A DNA stretch of 33,223 nt from DATAXV01 sp036272915 (GTDB taxonomy: Bacteria; Chloroflexota; Dormibacteria; Dormibacterales; Dormibacteraceae), in assembly GCA_036272915.1 (NCBI GenBank), contig DATAXV010000045.1, positions 1-33,223 of the forward strand. Direction: 5' to 3'. Under the pieces are notes generated by a model. That model was not told where the DNA came from and did no database searches. It saw only the letters and a program-made list of their open reading frames with translations. Positions 15,885-23,056 of this stretch are shown piece after piece (within the stretch, counting starts at the first letter, position 1; each line of letters starts with the position of its first letter). A program made the position numbers and the translations under genes.

Positions 15885-16598
15885 ATGGGCGGTCTGAGCG
15901 GAAAGCGAGTTCTCATCATCGGACGTGGATCGGGCATCGCCGGCGCCGCGGTGCTGGCGGCGAAGGCTGAGGGCGCGGACGTCGTCGCCGCCGGCCGGGA
16001 CGCGGCCGCGCTGGCCTCGCACTACGAGGGAGAGGCGGTCTCGGCGGAGACCGTGGACGTCACCGACGAGGAGTCGATCGCGCGGCTGGCGGCGACGCTG
16101 GGCCGCGTCGACCACGTCGTGACCACCGCCTCGGCCCGCGCTCGGGGCAAGATCGGCGACCTCCAGCCGGAGACGGTGGCCCTGTCCTTCGCGGTCAAGG
16201 CGATCGGCCCGATCCTGCTCGCCAAGCACCTGGCGCCGATCATGCCCGCGGACGGGTCCTTCGTGCTCTTCTCCGGCGCCACCGCCGTCCGCCCCCAGGT
16301 CGGCATGCTCGCCGTCGCCGGGACCAACGGCGCCGTCGACTCGATCACCAGAGGTCTGGCCGTCGAGCTGGCGCCGATCCGCGTCAACGCGATCGCTCCG
16401 GGGACCATCGACAGCGGCGCCTACGAAGCCCTCGGCGCCGAGGCCAGGGCCAGGCTCTTCTCGTCGCGGAGCGCGACCAGCCCCTCCGGGCGCGTGGGCG
16501 AGCCCGGCGACATCGCCCGCGCCGTCATCTTCGCCCTCACCGCCAGCTTTCTCACCGGGGTGTCGATCCGCGTCGACGGTGGCGAGATACTGGTCTGA
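15885..16598 (+). CDS. SDR-fold protein lacking the catalytic Tyr and Lys
   Basis: A 237-residue short-chain dehydrogenase/reductase-like protein. The N-terminal Rossmann motif is LIIGRGSGIAGAAVL, followed by strand VVAAGRD; the C-terminus ends FLTGVSIRVDGGEILV, as in classical SDRs. Where YxxxK should lie the sequence reads VAGTN in GMLAVAGTNGAVDSITRG, so both catalytic residues are replaced. The Ser position (FSGATA) is kept. It may bind NAD(P) without the usual oxidoreductase chemistry, or use another mechanism. GAGGAGA precedes the ATG by 5 nt. It lies in the same run of genes as DUF427. Confidence 0.85.
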   Translation: MGGLSGKRVLIIGRGSGIAGAAVLAAKAEGADVVAAGRDAAALASHYEGEAVSAETVDVTDEESIARLAATLGRVDHVVTTASARARGKIGDLQPETVALSFAVKAIGPILLAKHLAPIMPADGSFVLFSGATAVRPQVGMLAVAGTNGAVDSITRGLAVELAPIRVNAIAPGTIDSGAYEALGAEARARLFSSRSATSPSGRVGEPGDIARAVIFALTASFLTGVSIRVDGGEILV

Positions 16599-16655
16599 GG
16601 GGTGTGAGCGACGCCGGCCCTCAACCTGCCGACTGACCAGGCCTCCTCGCGCGAG

Positions 16656-18419
16656 ATGACGGCGAGCCCGTCACGTCTCGGGGAGGGCGCGGAGCCACGG
16701 GTGGTGTCCGTGAATGTCGGCATGCCCAGGGACGTGCCCTGGCAGGAAAGGACCGTGCACACCGGGGCCTGGAAGTACCCGGTGACCGGCCGGCGGAGGG
16801 TCCGGCGGCTCAACCTCGACGGGGACGGGCAGGGCGACACCAACGGGCACGGCGGGGAGATCCGTGCCGTTCTCGTCTACCAGATCCAGTCCTACCAGCA
16901 CTGGCGGCGGCACCTGAAGCGCGACGACCTGACCTACGGGGAGTTCGGCGAGAACCTGACCGTCGACGGCCTCCCCGACGACGAGGTCTGCATTGGCGAT
17001 CGCTACCGGATCGGCACGGCGGAGTTCGAGGTGACGCAGCCGCGCGTCACCTGCTACCGGGTCGGGCTACGCCTCGGCCAGCCCGACATGGCCGCCCTGC
17101 TCGTCGCCCACCACCGTCCGGGCTTCTACTGCCGCGTGATCTCGGAGGGGTTCGTCGGGGCCGGCGATGCCATCGTCAAGACCGCCAGCGGCCCCGGCGG
17201 CCTGACCGTGACCGACACCGACGCCCTGCTCTACCTCCCCCACCGCGACGTCGCGAAACTCCGCGTCGCAGTCACGATCCCGGCCCTCAGCCCGGGCTGG
17301 CAGAGCTCCTTCCACGATCTGCTGCAGACCAAACCGGCTGCGTCCCCTCCGGGCGCCGACGTCGGCTGGACGGGGTTCCGGAAGCTGCGCGTCGCCGAGG
17401 TGGTGCGGGAGACCGAGACGGTGACCTCGATCTACCTCGCCCCCGAGGACGGTCGGCCCCTGCCCGCCCCGAGACCGGGCCAGTACCTGACCCTCCGGGT
17501 CGCCGGCGCCGGCTCTCCGCCCCCGGTGCGCACCTACTCCCTGTCCTCGGCCCCGGACGCGGACACCTACCGGATCAGCGTCAAGCGCGAGCCGCACGGC
17601 CTGGTCAGCGGCTATCTGCAGAGCCGGCTCCTCCCGGGAGCGAGCCTGGACGTGGCCAGCCCGCGAGGCGAGTTCGTGCTCGACGGTGGCGCCGACCCGG
17701 TGCTGCTCCTCTCCGCGGGCATCGGCGTGACGCCGGTCCTGGCCATGCTGCAGCAGCTGGCCGCCCAGCACAGCGAGCGGGACGTCTGGTGGATCCACGC
17801 CGCGCGCCGGCCCGCCGAGCAGGCCCTCGGGGGCGAGGCGCACAAGCTGATGGCGTCGCTGCCGAGCGCCCACGAGCACATCTTCTACAGCGCCTACCGG
17901 CCAGAGGAGCTGAGGGTGGGGTGGGCCACCGCGGGCAGGCTGTCCGCGGAGTCGCTTCAGCGCCTCCGGCCCCCGACCGACGCCAGCGCCTACATCTGCG
18001 GACCCGCGGCCTTCATGACCGACATGCAGCGGGCGCTGGAGGCCCTCGGCGTCGCCGCCGACCGCATCCACACCGAGCTGTTCGGGGCGCTGTCGTCAAT
18101 CAACCCCGGCCTCACCGACCGGACTGCGGTCCCGCCGCACCCGCCCGAGGGGCCGGTCGGGACGGGGCCGCTGGTCACCTTCTCCCGCAGCGGTCTGTCG
18201 GTGCCCTTCGACACACCGTCGCAGAGCCTGCTCGACCTGGCCGACGAGTGCGACGTCCCCACCCGCTGGTCCTGCCGCACCGGCGTCTGCCACACCTGCG
18301 AGACGCCCCTGCTGGCCGGGACCGTCGACTACTCGCCCGATCCTCTCGAGCCTCCTCCGGAGGGTCGTGTCCTCATCTGCTGCTGCCGTCCCACCACCGA
18401 CGTCGTCCTCGACATGTGA
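16656..18419 (+). CDS. MOSC domain - ferredoxin reductase - [2Fe-2S] fusion protein
   Basis: A 587-residue three-part protein. Residues about 15-170 are a MOSC domain (TNGHGGEIRAVLVYQ, YGEFGENLTVDG, and the conserved Cys in VTQPRVTCYRVGL), a fold that binds sulfur or the molybdenum cofactor. About 240-480 is an FAD/NAD(P) reductase module, with RTYSLS near 292, the nucleotide loop GIGVTPVLAM near 354 and CGPAAFMTDMQ near 448. The last 95 residues are a plant-type [2Fe-2S] ferredoxin with CRTGVCHTC and a fourth Cys in LICCCRP. Electrons would flow NAD(P)H to FAD to the cluster and perhaps to a Moco-dependent or sulfur-transfer reaction. The architecture is known in bacteria; the substrate is not. 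The ATG at 16656 is 57 nt after the SDR stop; the ribosome binding site is weak. Confidence 0.9.
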   Translation: MTASPSRLGEGAEPRVVSVNVGMPRDVPWQERTVHTGAWKYPVTGRRRVRRLNLDGDGQGDTNGHGGEIRAVLVYQIQSYQHWRRHLKRDDLTYGEFGENLTVDGLPDDEVCIGDRYRIGTAEFEVTQPRVTCYRVGLRLGQPDMAALLVAHHRPGFYCRVISEGFVGAGDAIVKTASGPGGLTVTDTDALLYLPHRDVAKLRVAVTIPALSPGWQSSFHDLLQTKPAASPPGADVGWTGFRKLRVAEVVRETETVTSIYLAPEDGRPLPAPRPGQYLTLRVAGAGSPPPVRTYSLSSAPDADTYRISVKREPHGLVSGYLQSRLLPGASLDVASPRGEFVLDGGADPVLLLSAGIGVTPVLAMLQQLAAQHSERDVWWIHAARRPAEQALGGEAHKLMASLPSAHEHIFYSAYRPEELRVGWATAGRLSAESLQRLRPPTDASAYICGPAAFMTDMQRALEALGVAADRIHTELFGALSSINPGLTDRTAVPPHPPEGPVGTGPLVTFSRSGLSVPFDTPSQSLLDLADECDVPTRWSCRTGVCHTCETPLLAGTVDYSPDPLEPPPEGRVLICCCRPTTDVVLDM

Positions 18420-18459
18420 GCGCGCGGGCCGCGCCGCCGGGGCTCGGCTCCGCGCACCG

Positions 18460-18708
18460 TCAACCGAAGTAGAGTCCGGCGACCCGAGCCGCCCGCGCGC
18501 AGTCGTCGCCGCAGTAGCAGCCGGCGGCCTCGTCAGGACCCCGATCGGCCACCGAAGCGCCACACCAGGGGCAGCTGCCGGTGGAAGCCCCCTCCGGTCC
18601 CGGCTGCACGATCTTGCCGAAGAGCCTCACCGCCAGCTCGCTCGCGTCGTGCGCCTGCCACATCCTTCTCCGCTCCCCGCCAGCACCCGAACCATGCCTC
18701 ATCGCCAT
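18460..18708 (-). CDS. Small Cys-rich (zinc-ribbon-like) protein
   Basis: An 82-residue protein I do not recognise. The C-terminal half has CPWC, then CYCGDDC about 16 residues later, a spacing compatible with one structural zinc. The N-terminal half has MWQAHDASELAVRLFGKI. No signal peptide or membrane helix. AGGAGGAG sits 4 nt before the ATG at 18708, one of the best ribosome binding sites in the window, which supports it as a real gene. A 9-bp-stem hairpin at 18729-18753 lies just upstream. It converges on the MOSC fusion gene. Confidence 0.65.
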   Translation of the reverse strand: MAMRHGSGAGGERRRMWQAHDASELAVRLFGKIVQPGPEGASTGSCPWCGASVADRGPDEAAGCYCGDDCARAARVAGLYFG

Positions 18709-18728
18709 CTCGCTCCTCCTGCAGAACC

Positions 18729-18753
18729 TCGACCCCGCTGACTTCGGGGTCGA
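18729..18753. repeat. Inverted repeat upstream of the small Cys-rich gene
   Basis: TCGACCCCG, 7-nt loop, CGGGGTCGA: a perfect 9-bp stem 21 nt upstream of the ATG at 18708. No T-run follows on either strand, so a regulatory site or leader hairpin is more likely than a terminator. Confidence 0.5.
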
Positions 18754-19321
18754 TCACCGGGCCCGTGGTTGGAGGAGTTGGAGAGACGGGTCGAGTGGCC
18801 TGGTCAAGGATCCCGAATCGGCCCCCGATGAGCCGAGCCTTGAGGCTACCAGGGCGTTCGCGGTTTGACCAGAGACGCCACCGCCGCCTCCATCAGGCCG
18901 CCGTCACATGGCCGAGACACGCTTGGATTTCCGGCATCAGCGCACGGTGGAGCCTCTCCTACGGAGTATCCGGCGACGCGGCCCGCCGGGTTGAGACGTG
19001 ACGCGCCACCGCATCGCGCAGCCGCCCCTTGGCGGGAAACCGAGATCAGGAGCTGATCGAGACGTCCCACGGCCTCCTCAACGACGACTGGTGGCAAGGG
19101 CTGGGAGACGTCCCGAGATGATCGTCAGATGGTGTCCGCCACGGGCCGCCTCGGTGGACGCGGAGGAATCCGCACCTCGCCGGTCCAGATTTCGCAGCGA
19201 AAGAAATTTGAGGCCGGCGGCCCTGATCGCCGCCAAATGGACGCGACCGACGTCGGGTCCGCGGTTCCAGAGGGCGGGGGCCGCGGGACCAGCCTCTGAG
19301 GGAGGCCCCGCCCACCTCCGA
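18754..19321. other. Gene-free stretch, possible gene remnants
   Basis: About 570 bp with no gene I can support. Short frames exist on both strands but lack ribosome binding sites and family similarity. One plus-strand frame from about 18995 to 19298 contains ELIETSHGLLNDDWWQGL, which reads like protein, but it has no plausible start and no recognisable domain. No tRNA, repeat array or strong terminator is seen. Confidence 0.4.
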
Positions 19322-19708
19322 TCAGATATCCGAGACCAGCTCGACCTTGATGCGATCCGGATCCTCGAAGAAGACGGCGTAGTGATCGGGCCCCCCGGCA
19401 TGGGGATGCCGGTCCTGATAGAGGACGCGAACCCCCCTGCCGCGCAGCTCCTCGGTGAACCGGTCCACGGCGGCGGGATCGGAGACGCGGAAGGCGAGGT
19501 GGTTGAGGCCGATCCGGCGCCGGTCATAGCCCGCCTGGAGGCCGTCGGCCCCGGTCTGCACGAACACCAGGTAGGTGCCGCCAAGCCTCCAGCTGCGACC
19601 CTGCTCCCACGACTGGTAGGGCTCGTAGCCGAGGCCCTCCAGCAGCCAGCCCCAGAACTCGCAGGACCGGCGCAGCTCACCGACGTAGACCTCGACATGG
19701 CTCAGCAC
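19322..19708 (-). CDS. VOC family protein (glyoxalase/bleomycin resistance fold)
   Basis: A 128-residue complete VOC protein with two beta-alpha-beta-beta-beta units. The first begins LSHVEVYVGELRRSCEFWGWLLEGLG and the second IGLNHLAFRVSDPAAVDRF, ending HYAVFFEDPDRIKVELV. His in LSHVEV, His in LNHLAF and the Glu in KVELV occupy usual metal-ligand positions. Members include isomerases, dioxygenases and antibiotic-binding proteins; the substrate is unknown. The GTG start at 19708 has TACCGT 6 nt upstream and no Shine-Dalgarno, so a leaderless mRNA is possible. It lies 39 nt downstream of the alcohol dehydrogenase. Confidence 0.88.
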   Translation of the reverse strand: MLSHVEVYVGELRRSCEFWGWLLEGLGYEPYQSWEQGRSWRLGGTYLVFVQTGADGLQAGYDRRRIGLNHLAFRVSDPAAVDRFTEELRGRGVRVLYQDRHPHAGGPDHYAVFFEDPDRIKVELVSDI

Positions 19709-19747
19709 ACGGCCACGGTAGCCGGACGAGGCCGCCTCCGTCGCGCC

Positions 19748-20806
19748 TCAGGGATTCACGATCACCTTGATCGCGCCCGACGACCGCTTGTCGGCGGCGG
19801 CTCGGAAGGCCTCGCCGATGTCGGCGAGCGGGAAGTGGTGCGTGATCAGGGGTCCCGGCCGGACCCTGCCCGCGGCCATCAGATCGAGCGCCATCGCGTA
19901 CTCGGACACGCCTCGCCAGGTCGAGTAGCTGTTGCACCAGGCGACGGTGAGCTCGCGCGCGTAGGCGGTCGCCACCTCCAGCCGCATCGCCTCGGTGAAG
20001 ACGCCGAGGACGCAGACCGACCCGCCCGGCCGGGCCATGGCCACCGCCTGGGAGAGGGTCGGCCCGGTGCCGCCGACGGTCTCGAAGACGGTGTCGACGC
20101 CCTCGCCGCCGGTGAGCGCCAGGACCGCCTCGACCACGTCGCCGGCCTCCGCCCAGATGCCCTCGTCGCCGGCGCCCGCGGAGACGCCGACCTCGACCGG
20201 AGCCGGGCGCGTCCCGACCAGGATCACCCTGCCCGCGCCCGACGCCCTCGCCAGCTGGCCGACGGCCATCCCGATCGCCCCGGTGCCGATCACCGCCACC
20301 GTGCTCAGCGGGAGGAGTGGGGCGCGGCGCATGGCGTGGACCGCACACGCGTAGCAGTCGAGGATGGCGGCCTGGTCCAGGGGCACCCGCGGCGGCAGCG
20401 GGTGGACGTTGCCGGCGATGCAGAGGTCGAACTCGGAGAAGCCGTGGCTGCGCCGGGCCTCGCCCCCACTCTGGCCGCGCCGCGCGCAGAGGTGGTGCTG
20501 GCCCTCGCGGCAGCGCGCGCAGCGGCCGCAGCCGACCAGGTGCTGGGGCTCGATCCCGACCCGCTGGCCGACGGCGAGGTCCGTGACGCCCTCCCCCAGC
20601 TCCGCCAGCTCCCCGGCCAGCTCGTGGCCGTCCTGGTGACCGCCCGGGCCTCGTGGCCAGGGATCCGCGCCGCGGTAGGGATGGAGGTCGCTGCCGCAGA
20701 TGCCGGCGGCGCGGACGCGGACCAGGACCTCGCCCGGTCCGGGGCGCGGCCGGCTCAGCTCCTCGACCCGGATATCGGTGCCACCGTAGAAGATCGCGGC
20801 CTGCAT
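19748..20806 (-). CDS. Zinc-dependent medium-chain alcohol dehydrogenase
   Basis: A 352-residue MDR dehydrogenase. The catalytic zinc ligands appear as Cys37 in GICGSD and His61-Glu62 in GHE. The structural zinc is held by Cys93, 96, 99 and 107 in CGRCARCREGQHHLC. The NAD(P)-binding domain begins at VAVIGTGAIGMAVGQLA near residue 168, and the protein ends in the usual GAIKVIVNP strand. It resembles threonine/sorbitol dehydrogenases; the alcohol substrate is not predictable. GGAGGG lies 6 nt before the ATG at 20806. The VOC gene follows on the same strand. Confidence 0.92.
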   Translation of the reverse strand: MQAAIFYGGTDIRVEELSRPRPGPGEVLVRVRAAGICGSDLHPYRGADPWPRGPGGHQDGHELAGELAELGEGVTDLAVGQRVGIEPQHLVGCGRCARCREGQHHLCARRGQSGGEARRSHGFSEFDLCIAGNVHPLPPRVPLDQAAILDCYACAVHAMRRAPLLPLSTVAVIGTGAIGMAVGQLARASGAGRVILVGTRPAPVEVGVSAGAGDEGIWAEAGDVVEAVLALTGGEGVDTVFETVGGTGPTLSQAVAMARPGGSVCVLGVFTEAMRLEVATAYARELTVAWCNSYSTWRGVSEYAMALDLMAAGRVRPGPLITHHFPLADIGEAFRAAADKRSSGAIKVIVNP

Positions 20807-20908
20807 GGGATGCCCTCCAAACTGCGCGTTGCGGCCGGCGCGAAGACCCGCGACGACCCCCGGCGTGGCGTGCCGTCCCCACTCCAGCGTAGACGCGGCG
20901 GGTGGGCG

Positions 20909-21380
20909 TCAGCCGGCCGCCGGGAGGCGCTTCGAGTAGCAGATGCTGGTCGGCGAGGTCGCGTACTCGCCGAAGCAGGGCACCCGCTCGTACCCGGATC
21001 TCTCGTAGAGGGCGATCGCCGCGCCCTGATGGACACCGCTCTCGAGGACGAGGCGTTCGACGCCCATCTCGCGGGCGGCGGCCTCGAGCCGCTCCAGGAT
21101 CAGCCGGGCCACACCCCGCCCGCGGGCGAGCGGGGCGACGTACATCCGCTTGACCTCCGCCGTCCTCTCGTCGCGGCGGCAGCGCGCCGCAGCCGACGGC
21201 GACCCCGTCGCGCCGGGCGACCAGGAAGGTGCCCACCCCGGCGTCGACCTGATCGGCCCGGAGGTTCCTCCCGAACATCTGCGACGGCTCGTAATGCCGG
21301 GCCAGGTCGGCGTCGAGCTCATCGACCAGCCGGCGGGCATCGGCCGACTCGAAGGGCTCGGGAGCGATGTCGGTGCTCAT
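20909..21380 (-). pseudogene. GNAT acetyltransferase with a frameshift
   Basis: The protein is split over two frames. From ATG 21380 the first 70 or so codons give a GNAT N-terminus (MSTDIAPEPFESADARRLVD, then GTFLVARRDGVAVGCGAL). Near 21170-21180, in a run of CGG/CGC triplets, the frame must change by one base. The second frame then supplies the acetyl-CoA-binding core, AEVKRMYVAPLARGRGVAR (R-x-x-G-x-A type loop), and ALYERSGYERVPCFGEY to the stop at 20909. Joined, it is a complete GNAT of about 157 residues. It could be a genuine pseudogene or a sequencing error in a GC-rich repeat; both halves look well conserved, which favours a recent event or an error. Confidence 0.75.
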
Positions 21381-21471
21381 GCACCCACCACCCTCGCACC
21401 CGGCGCGTCCTCGCCACGTCGGCAGACCGGGCCGAGGGGGCGCGAAGGCTCCTCGTGCTCCCCGCACGGGG

Positions 21472-21861
21472 TCACGCGCCGGGAGGCAGGCGCTCGGCGA
21501 GGGCGTCGCGGAGCACGACCGCCTGGTTGTGCTCCTCGTCGCGGGCGGAGTAGAGGAGCACCAGCGGGCCATTCCGGGCCAGGTCGACCAGCTGGTCGAG
21601 GGCCTCGCTCTGCATCGGCTCCGACAGCTCCTCCAGGTAGCGACGCCGGAACTCGGCCCAGTTCTCCGGCCGGTGACCGAACCAGCGGCGGAGCTCGTCG
21701 GAGGGGGCGATCTCGCGGAGCCAGAGCTCCGGCGAGAGCCGCTCGCGGCTGATCCCCCGCGGCCACAGGCGGTCGACCAGCACCCGCGTCCCCTCCGGCG
21801 GCGGGCCGGCGTAGACGCGGTGCAGCGTCAGCTGCGGGGGGCCGGCGCTCGCAGGCGCCAT
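21472..21861 (-). CDS. DUF488 family protein
   Basis: A 129-residue protein of the DUF488 family (YeaO-like). Diagnostic segments are VLVDRLWPRGISRERL, SDELRRWFGHRPENWAEFRRRY and GPLVLLYSARDEEHNQAVVL. The family is small, cytosolic and of unknown biochemical function. The ATG at 21861 has GGAGGG just upstream; a longer reading to 21924 has no family similarity. Its start overlaps the end of the MmcQ/YjbR gene by 34 nt on the same strand, suggesting coupling. Confidence 0.9.
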   Translation of the reverse strand: MAPASAGPPQLTLHRVYAGPPPEGTRVLVDRLWPRGISRERLSPELWLREIAPSDELRRWFGHRPENWAEFRRRYLEELSEPMQSEALDQLVDLARNGPLVLLYSARDEEHNQAVVLRDALAERLPPGA

Positions 21862-22181
21862 GCGCCCTCCAGGAGACGGGCCAGTTCGGTTTCCGCCACC
21901 CGTGACAGGTCGACGCCGAGCCACCCGTAACCGCCGCGGTCGGAGATCAGCCGGTACACGTCAGGCTCCATTCTGGCGAGGGCGTCGGCGTCCTCGGCGG
22001 CGATCCGGACGTTGGCGCTGTGCGTCGGCGGCCAGAGGGTGGCGAAGATGCGGCCGCCGACCCGGAAGTCGGGGTGGCCGTGGTGGGCTCCCTCCTCGGC
22101 CCCGGGGAGGCGGGCGACCAGCGCCCTCACATCGTCGTCGCTGAGACCCGCACGGGAGGCGCCGTCCTCGTTCTGTGCCAT
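21828..22181 (-). CDS. MmcQ/YjbR family DNA-binding-fold protein
   Basis: A 117-residue protein with the MmcQ/YjbR (CyaY-like) fold. Typical segments are VRALVARLPGAEEGAHHGHP, FRVGGRIFATLWP, and YGWLGVDLSRVAETELARLLEGAWR at the C-terminus. The family is often annotated as DNA-binding, on limited evidence. No Shine-Dalgarno is seen; TAGCGT lies 7 nt before the ATG at 22181. It sits 10 nt downstream of the AraC-type regulator stop and overlaps DUF488. Confidence 0.88.
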   Translation of the reverse strand: MAQNEDGASRAGLSDDDVRALVARLPGAEEGAHHGHPDFRVGGRIFATLWPPTHSANVRIAAEDADALARMEPDVYRLISDRGGYGWLGVDLSRVAETELARLLEGAWRLRAPAPRS

Positions 22182-22191
22182 GCCGGGGACG

Positions 22192-23034
22192 CTATGCGAT
22201 CGCCCTCTCGGCGTCTAGTACGGAAGTTCCCGGCCGGCCATAGATCGCCATCTGCGCCCGCAGCGCGGTCGGCGTCGTACCCGCCAGCGCCCGCACCTCG
22301 CGGACCAGGTGGGCCTGGTCGTAGTAGCCGAGCTCGGCGGCCAGGTCGGCCCAACCCTGTTCCCGCGCCGTGCGCAGCCGGGCGGTGAGGGCGCCGAAGC
22401 GGAGGACGCGCGCCGCCGCCTTGGGGGTCAGCCCGATCTGGTCGCGGAAGGCGGCGGCCATCCGCTTGCGGCTCCAGTCCAGCTCCTCGCCGAGGCGGCC
22501 GATGGGGACGGCGCCGCCCGACCGCTCCAGCCGGCCCCAGGCCCACTCGACCTCGGGCAGGAGCGGGGCGGCGCGTTCGAGGCGGCGCCGGATGGCGGCG
22601 TCGACGAGGGCGAACCGCTCCGGCCAGCCCCGCCCCTCGGCCAGGCGCTCGGTTAGCAGGTCCACCTCCCGGCCGAGCACGTCGCGGAGGAGGAAGGTGC
22701 GGTTGACCAGCTCGTGCATGGGGACGCCGAGAAGCCGGCGAGCACCGAGCGGGGTCAGGTTCACCTGCACCCCACGAGTGGGCCCGAGCGCCTCGACCAG
22801 GGCGGTGCCGTCGTGGACGCCGGCGACGAAGCCGCGGCGGCGCTGGGGCCGGTAGCCGTCGGCCGGCGACGAGACCTGCCAGCCGTCGGCGAAGTCGATG
22901 ATGACCGGCACCAGCGCCGAAGGATGCTCACGCATCAGGGCTCCGGCGACGTCGTGCCGGAAGCCCTCGTACCCGATGACGACGCCGCGGAGGCTCGGTT
23001 CGGGCGACGCGTGAACGAGCTCCCAGACGCTCAT
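22192..23034 (-). CDS. AraC family transcriptional regulator
   Basis: A 280-residue regulator. The N-terminal 150 residues resemble a cupin-like or DUF6597-type sensor domain (SLRGVVIGYEGF, ALVPVIIDFADGW, VQVNLTPLGARRLLG). The C-terminal AraC DNA-binding domain (about 190-260) shows IGRLGEELDWSRKRMAAAFRD, GLTPKAAARVLRFGAL and LAAELGYYDQAHLVREVRAL. I choose ATG 23034 because TATGCT lies exactly 7 nt upstream and no Shine-Dalgarno exists; ATG 23046 is the alternative. The upstream enolase-superfamily gene ends 22 nt away. Targets are unknown. Confidence 0.88.
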   Translation of the reverse strand: MSVWELVHASPEPSLRGVVIGYEGFRHDVAGALMREHPSALVPVIIDFADGWQVSSPADGYRPQRRRGFVAGVHDGTALVEALGPTRGVQVNLTPLGARRLLGVPMHELVNRTFLLRDVLGREVDLLTERLAEGRGWPERFALVDAAIRRRLERAAPLLPEVEWAWGRLERSGGAVPIGRLGEELDWSRKRMAAAFRDQIGLTPKAAARVLRFGALTARLRTAREQGWADLAAELGYYDQAHLVREVRALAGTTPTALRAQMAIYGRPGTSVLDAERAIA

Positions 23035-23041
23035 GTCCGGG

Positions 23042-23047
23042 AGCATA
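23042..23047 (-). promoter_or_regulatory. Candidate -10 box for a leaderless AraC-type mRNA
   Basis: TATGCT on the minus strand, 7 nt before ATG 23034. It sits in the 22-nt gap after the preceding gene and would let the regulator be expressed separately. Confidence 0.35.
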
Positions 23048-23056
23048 CCGATCGGT

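Noticed and set aside
18785..18835. tRNA-like stretch (GTCGAGTGGCCTGGTCAAGG)
   Set aside because: The D-arm-like wording is suggestive, but there is no acceptor stem pairing, no anticodon arm and no GGTTCGAATCC-type T arm downstream.
18998..21553. Plus-strand open frame of about 850 codons
   Set aside because: It runs opposite the VOC, alcohol dehydrogenase and GNAT genes, which have clear family motifs; its own translation is low-complexity Ala/Arg/Gly/Pro text.
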